NCBI GenBank assembly: GCA_902489645.1
Contig: CABUAW010000034.1
Span: 1 to 27,922 of the forward strand
Length of the DNA stretch: 27,922 nucleotides
Direction: 5' to 3'
Source of the DNA: an uncultured Lachnospiraceae bacterium
GTDB lineage: Bacteria > Bacillota > Clostridia > Lachnospirales > Lachnospiraceae
A program made the translations under genes and the position numbers. Shown here piece by piece: positions 24,919 to 27,922 of the stretch (positions are counted from its first letter, which is position 1; each line of letters begins with the position of its first letter). The notes beneath the pieces were generated by a model. It did no database searches, was not told the DNA's origin, and saw nothing but the letters and a program-made list of their open reading frames with translations.

Positions 24919-25589
24919 TCTCTGCCTCCGATACGATAGCCCACACCACGCACAGTTTCGATATATTTTCCATAATCGCCGAGCTTCTGCCGGAGGGTTC
25001 TTATATGTACATCCACTGTCCGCGTTTCACCGTCAAAATCATAGCCCCACACCCGGCCTAATATCTGGTTTCGTGTCAAAACAATGTCCTGATTTTCAAT
25101 TAAATATTTCAGCAATTCATATTCTTTTAATGTCAATGCAATTTCTTCATCATCCGCAAATACCTGATGTCTTTCTGAACGGATACGCAGATTTTTATAG
25201 ACAAGCTCCGACTGGCCTCCTTTTGGACCGCCCCGCCGAAGTACCGCACGGACTCTGGCAATAAATTCCATCATTCCAAAAGGCTTTGCAATATAATCGT
25301 CCGCCCCCATATCCAGTCCGGTAACTTTATCAAATTCCGAGCCTTTGGCCGTCACCATAATGACCGGAATATCCTTTGTCGTCATAGAGCTTTTCAATTT
25401 TTTTAAAATGGACAATCCATTTTCCTCCGGCAGCATAATATCTAATAGTACTAAATCCGGTTTCTCCCCGGCAACCGCCGTAAAAAAATCCGTACCATTG
25501 GAAAAACCAGCGGCATGAAAGCCACTGGACTCCAATGTATATACGATAAGTTCCCGGATATTTCTTTCATCTTCCAGACAATAAATCAT
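24915..25589 (-). CDS. phoP: OmpR/PhoB-family response regulator, PhoP/PhoB type
   Basis: A 224-residue protein from ATG 25589 with GAGGAG. The receiver domain (1-~115) has acidic pocket Glu6-Asp7, phospho-acceptor Asp50 (LVLLDIMLPEENG), a Thr in VMVTAKG and Lys in IAKPFG. The C-terminal winged helix (~130-224) ends in RTVDVHIRTLRQKLGDYGKYI and VRGVGYRIG. Its start overlaps the phoU stop and its stop overlaps the kinase start, both by 4 bp. It should activate phosphate-starvation genes. Naming PhoP rather than PhoB is a matter of phylum convention. Confidence 0.92.
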   Translation of the reverse strand: MIYCLEDERNIRELIVYTLESSGFHAAGFSNGTDFFTAVAGEKPDLVLLDIMLPEENGLSILKKLKSSMTTKDIPVIMVTAKGSEFDKVTGLDMGADDYIAKPFGMMEFIARVRAVLRRGGPKGGQSELVYKNLRIRSERHQVFADDEEIALTLKEYELLKYLIENQDIVLTRNQILGRVWGYDFDGETRTVDVHIRTLRQKLGDYGKYIETVRGVGYRIGGRE

Positions 25590-26239
25590 AACTCCTCGTC
25601 CCCTCTGTGTTTTCCGGTAATGGAAAATTCCACCCATTCCGAAATATTCGTTGCATGGTCGCCAATCCGCTCATAGTATTTGGCAATCAGCAAAATATCC
25701 ATCACATGTTCGTGAATCATAGGATTTGAATCCATCTGACGTATAAGTAAATCTTTTACTTCAAGGAAAAGGTCGTCCACCACATCGTCATATGCAATCA
25801 CCTGGCAGGCCGCATCCAAATCCTGCCATACATAGGCGTTGACACTGTCCGTCACCATCCGCACCGTCGCTTCCGCCATCCGCCCAAGCGGAATGTCCAG
25901 GCTGGGCGCTTTAATACTGGATGTCAAAATAATCTCCGCAATATCTGAGGCCTGGTCGCCAATCCGTTCCATATCTGTAATCATTTTCAATGCGGCGGAA
26001 ACCTTCCGCAAATCTGAGGCCACCGGCTGCTGCTGGAGAAGCAGTTTCAGGCACAGACTTTCGATATCTCTTTCCTTTAAGTCAATCAGACTATCCTTTT
26101 CAATAAGTTCCCTGGCCGCTTCATAATCCTCATCCATCAACACCTTATATGTCATTGTAATGACCTGCTCGCACAAATTTCCCATTTCAATAAGTTTCTG
26201 ATGAAGCTGTTCCAACTGGGCGTCAAATCGGTTTCTCAT
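25586..26239 (-). CDS. phoU: Phosphate signalling protein PhoU
   Basis: A 217-residue, all-helical protein from ATG 26239 (MRNRFDAQLEQLHQKLIEMG), with GGGAGG 10 nt upstream. It contains two PhoU repeats. The first has GNLCEQVITM and DLKERDIESLCLKLLLQQQPVASDLR then ERIGDQASDIAE. The second has VDDLFLEVKDLLIRQMDSNP then ERIGDHATNISEW. The E/D-xx-x-D metal-binding motifs are intact. It is read 2 bp after the stop of the pstB remnant, so translation is probably still coupled. PhoU normally links the Pst transporter to PhoR. Here the adjoining transporter gene is broken. Confidence 0.95.
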   Translation of the reverse strand: MRNRFDAQLEQLHQKLIEMGNLCEQVITMTYKVLMDEDYEAARELIEKDSLIDLKERDIESLCLKLLLQQQPVASDLRKVSAALKMITDMERIGDQASDIAEIILTSSIKAPSLDIPLGRMAEATVRMVTDSVNAYVWQDLDAACQVIAYDDVVDDLFLEVKDLLIRQMDSNPMIHEHVMDILLIAKYYERIGDHATNISEWVEFSITGKHRGDEEL

Positions 26240-26240
26240 A

Positions 26241-26606
26241 TCAGCCAAACCTCCCTGTAATATAGTCTTCTGTCCGTTTGTCCTTCGGGATAGAGAAAAG
26301 TGTTTCCGTGTCATTGTACTCAATCACCTGACCCAAAAGAAAGAAGGCAGTCTTATCGGATATACGGGCGGCCTGCTGCATATTATGTGTCACCATGATG
26401 ATAGTATAATCTTTCTTCAACTCTACCGCAAGGTCTTCTATTTTGGAAGTTGAAATCGGGTCCAATGCGGATGTTGGTTCATCCAAGATTTTGGGTAGGG
26501 TGCCCGCAAACTCATGAAATACACGGCTTGTACAGTATGCAATAGTGTATATACCGTACATTTTTCCCAATGCATTATTTATCATTGGATTATAAATTAC
26601 TATCAT
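26241..26606 (-). pseudogene. pstB: Truncated pstB: last 81 codons fused in frame to 40 unrecognised codons
   Basis: From 26486 down, the frame reads LDEPTSALDPISTSKIEDL, VTHNMQQAARISDKTAFF and so on to the normal C-terminus. This is the final 81 residues of the phosphate importer ATPase, usually about 250 long. Walker A, the Q-loop and the LSGGQ signature are absent, so it cannot bind ATP normally. The 40 residues ahead of it (MIVIYNPMINNALGKMYGIY... to GTLPKI) are not PstB, and I do not recognise them. The joined ORF starts at ATG 26606 with GAGG 6 nt upstream, so it may be translated. A deletion, an insertion that moved the 5' part beyond the right edge, or an assembly join could each explain it. 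Confidence 0.88.
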
Positions 26607-26657
26607 ATCTTTCCTCTTCTCAATTTATTTACTAAATACTTTTATTTGTTGTCTCAT

Positions 26658-26713
26658 ATTCTAACAGGTACATTGTAAAATCCTCTACCCTATCGTTGTA
26701 AAATACAAGTAAA
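26658..26713 (-). promoter_or_regulatory. Pho-box-like promoter ahead of the pstB fusion ORF
   Basis: Reading the minus strand: TTTACT (26713-26708), TTTACA (26702-26697), TTTACA (26679-26674), then 10 bp to TAGAAT (26663-26658) as -10. Repeat starts are 11 and 23 bp apart, and the last ends 10 bp from the -10. This is the spacing of Bacillus PhoP boxes (TT[ACT]ACA about every 11 bp), with one box missing. There is no separate -35. Confidence 0.4.
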
Positions 26714-26804
26714 GTTTTTCTACATGACAGCCTTCACATCTACATTGACTAATTATACTTCCTTTCCCAAATCATATCCCACATCCTTGTCAGTATAATG
26801 TGTA

Positions 26805-26841
26805 ATAAAAAAGGCAGACAAGCACTTGGCTTACCTGCCCC
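26805..26841 (-). terminator. Rho-independent terminator of the Abi gene
   Basis: Minus strand: GGCAG-gt-AAGC, loop CAAGT, GCTT-gt-CTGCC, then TTTTTTATT. It lies 75-110 bp past the Abi stop at 26916 and would separate the Abi transcript from the pstB-phoU operon. Confidence 0.85.
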
Positions 26842-26915
26842 CGTTAATGGAATATTTGGATTCAGGCATTACCCTCGCCTTCCTACGGTCTCTATTATCA
26901 TATGCATCTTTGCGC

Positions 26916-27866
26916 TTAAAATTCTTTAATACGATCTATTAATTCTTCCCATTTCGCGGGGAGAATGTTTAACTGATAAATGTCAATTTTTGTCCTCTGA
27001 ATCAACTTTTTCAATTCCTTTTTCATCTGTTCTGAATCTTTCTCAGGTAGAATCTTTTTCAATGCATATAATCTGGAAAACAAATCTGTATCTTTTGGCA
27101 AAACATCAGGCGAATCATTCAGATCACGAATGACAACCGACGACGTCATACCGCTTACCATAGAATTATGTGCACAATAATTTCTAAGATTTCTTATGGC
27201 ATCCAGCCAAGTATCCATCTGCTTTGTTGCTTCTTTCTTATATTTTTCCTTTGAAAAGGCATAATTCAAAACTGTTTTTCTTAAATCGCCCCGCAAATAA
27301 GAATACAACATAGTTATTGTACCAAACTCAAAATATGAAAAAGCTACCCACACCGGAAGACTGTTGTTCTGCCTGCTCCCACCTCTTCGGTATTCTTTCA
27401 GCTCGGGATGTTTTACTACATCTTTCCTTAATGCATTTTCTTTATCCAAAATATCATCTAAAAATTTTTGAAAGTATTTCTCATTCCGTTTTCGTTTCTT
27501 TGCGTCTTTCTCACTTTTAGAAGGAGTGTAATATTGCTGATTCAAATAAAAAACTGCATCCTGCGTCTTTATAGAGACAGCATTTGATACTGCACTCTTA
27601 AATCTTACCTCTGCTTTGTTGCAATATAAAACCAAAAGATTTCTCAATTTAACGTCAAACTCATACAATTGAAACAAAAGCTTCTGCTCCGGTTTATTAC
27701 CCATGACGCCTGAGTAAGAAAGCAAATATTTTCCATATCTGCTTACTCTAAAGTAACCCGCATATTGCAGAAAATTTCTCATTCTTTTTCTTTGCCGAAA
27801 CACCACATATTTCTTCATCACATCTATCTGTTCTTCCAAATTAATCGGAACTTCCCTGTTTGACAT
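26916..27866 (-). CDS. Abi_2 (AbiD/AbiF-like) family protein with HEPN RNase motif
   Basis: A 316-residue protein from ATG 27866, with GGGGAG upstream. It has the Abi_2 layout: N-terminal LEEQIDVMKKYVVF and YAGYFRVSRYGKYLL, then FQLYEFDVKLRNLLVLYCNKAEVRFKSAVSN with a first R-rich helix, a Lys-rich insertion (~118-165), SLPVWVAFSYFEFGTI, and AIRNLRNYCAHNS. The last contains Arg228-x4-His233, the catalytic RX4-6H motif of HEPN ribonucleases. Family members abort phage infection by RNA cleavage; AbiF-like proteins have been linked to the origin of Cas13 and to RNA antitoxins. No protein antitoxin is adjacent. A terminator precedes it at 27887-27914. It is AT-rich compared with the Pho genes. Confidence 0.88.
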   Translation of the reverse strand: MSNREVPINLEEQIDVMKKYVVFRQRKRMRNFLQYAGYFRVSRYGKYLLSYSGVMGNKPEQKLLFQLYEFDVKLRNLLVLYCNKAEVRFKSAVSNAVSIKTQDAVFYLNQQYYTPSKSEKDAKKRKRNEKYFQKFLDDILDKENALRKDVVKHPELKEYRRGGSRQNNSLPVWVAFSYFEFGTITMLYSYLRGDLRKTVLNYAFSKEKYKKEATKQMDTWLDAIRNLRNYCAHNSMVSGMTSSVVIRDLNDSPDVLPKDTDLFSRLYALKKILPEKDSEQMKKELKKLIQRTKIDIYQLNILPAKWEELIDRIKEF

Positions 27867-27886
27867 TACTTCTCCCCTCTCATGGT

Positions 27887-27914
27887 AAAAAAAAAGAATG
27901 GATATACCATTCTT
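27887..27914 (-). terminator. Terminator/attenuator just upstream of the Abi gene
   Basis: Minus strand: AAGAATGG (27914-27907), loop TATAT, CCATTCTT (27901-27894), continuing into a run of nine T (27895-27887). It ends about 20 bp before the Abi start. It either ends whatever lies to the right or attenuates Abi expression. An alternative stem, ATGGTA (27910-27905) with TACCAT (27887-27882), would break the terminator. Confidence 0.8.
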
Positions 27915-27922
27915 AATCCCGC

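Larger units (their letters stand above)
26607..26915. other. Gene-free stretch between the pstB remnant and the Abi gene
   Basis: AT-rich, without an ORF of note. It holds a possible Pho-controlled promoter at 26658-26713 reading into the pstB fusion ORF, and the terminator of the Abi gene at 26805-26841. Between about 26842 and 26915 lies the Abi 3' untranslated region. I see no terminal inverted repeats of an insertion sequence. Confidence 0.6.

Noticed and set aside
26487..26606. Start of an insertion-sequence transposase upstream of the pstB remnant
   Set aside because: The 40 codons match no transposase motif I recognise, and no inverted repeats or target duplications are visible.
1..27922. 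CRISPR array, tRNA or rRNA genes
   Set aside because: Scanning found no regularly spaced direct repeats and no tRNA or rRNA conserved segments.

Overview
The window looks like chromosome of a Gram-positive, low-to-mid GC anaerobe of the class Clostridia, most likely Lachnospiraceae. This is inferred from the gene families (Rpn/PD-(D/E)XK nuclease, SPFH protein with zinc ribbon, SfsA beside a SurA_N-like protein, MntE-like CDF), strong AGGAGG-type ribosome binding sites, frequent TTG starts, sigma-A type promoters, and lipoproteins with Gram-positive style lipoboxes. No rRNA, tRNA, CRISPR array or intact transposase was found. Most genes lie on the minus strand.

Layout. (1) 1-6.8 kb: an efflux block. 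A divergent HxlR-type regulator (+) faces a minus-strand operon of a MATE exporter and the two halves of a heterodimeric ABC exporter; the second half runs off the left edge about 10-20 residues before its expected end. A second MATE gene sits convergent to the regulator, behind a flavodoxin-like reductase gene. (2) 7.4-14.2 kb: housekeeping genes rlmD, a small acidic membrane protein, pcrA, an SPFH/zinc-ribbon protein, sfsA and a membrane-anchored SurA_N-like protein. (3) 14.3-17.1 kb: a NitT/TauT-type ABC ATPase and permease pair without a binding protein (+), convergent with a CDF exporter whose site residues suggest manganese (-). (4) 17.2-22.5 kb: a visibly AT-richer island. Five minus-strand genes for secreted, lipid-anchored or membrane proteins read from one near-consensus promoter, divergent from a small XRE regulator. 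I recognise no known system; it is the best candidate here for an undescribed one. (5) 22.6-23.4 kb: an Rpn-type nuclease. (6) 23.6-26.6 kb: phoU, response regulator and phoR-like kinase in an overlapping phosphate-control operon, headed by only the last 81 codons of pstB, fused in frame to 40 codons of unrecognised sequence. (7) 26.9-27.9 kb: an Abi_2-family protein with a HEPN RNase motif. An attenuator-like terminator precedes it and another terminator follows it.

How the parts fit. The efflux block can be read as a drug or redox-responsive module: the HxlR protein probably represses the MATE-ABC operon through an imperfect palindrome that overlaps its promoter. The Pho block keeps signalling (PhoU, PhoP, PhoR) but has lost or been cut away from the transporter. 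The 17-28 kb stretch carries an AT-rich cargo island, an Rpn nuclease, a broken pstB and an abortive-infection gene, as expected of a variable locus between conserved genes. GC contrasts were judged by eye, not computed.
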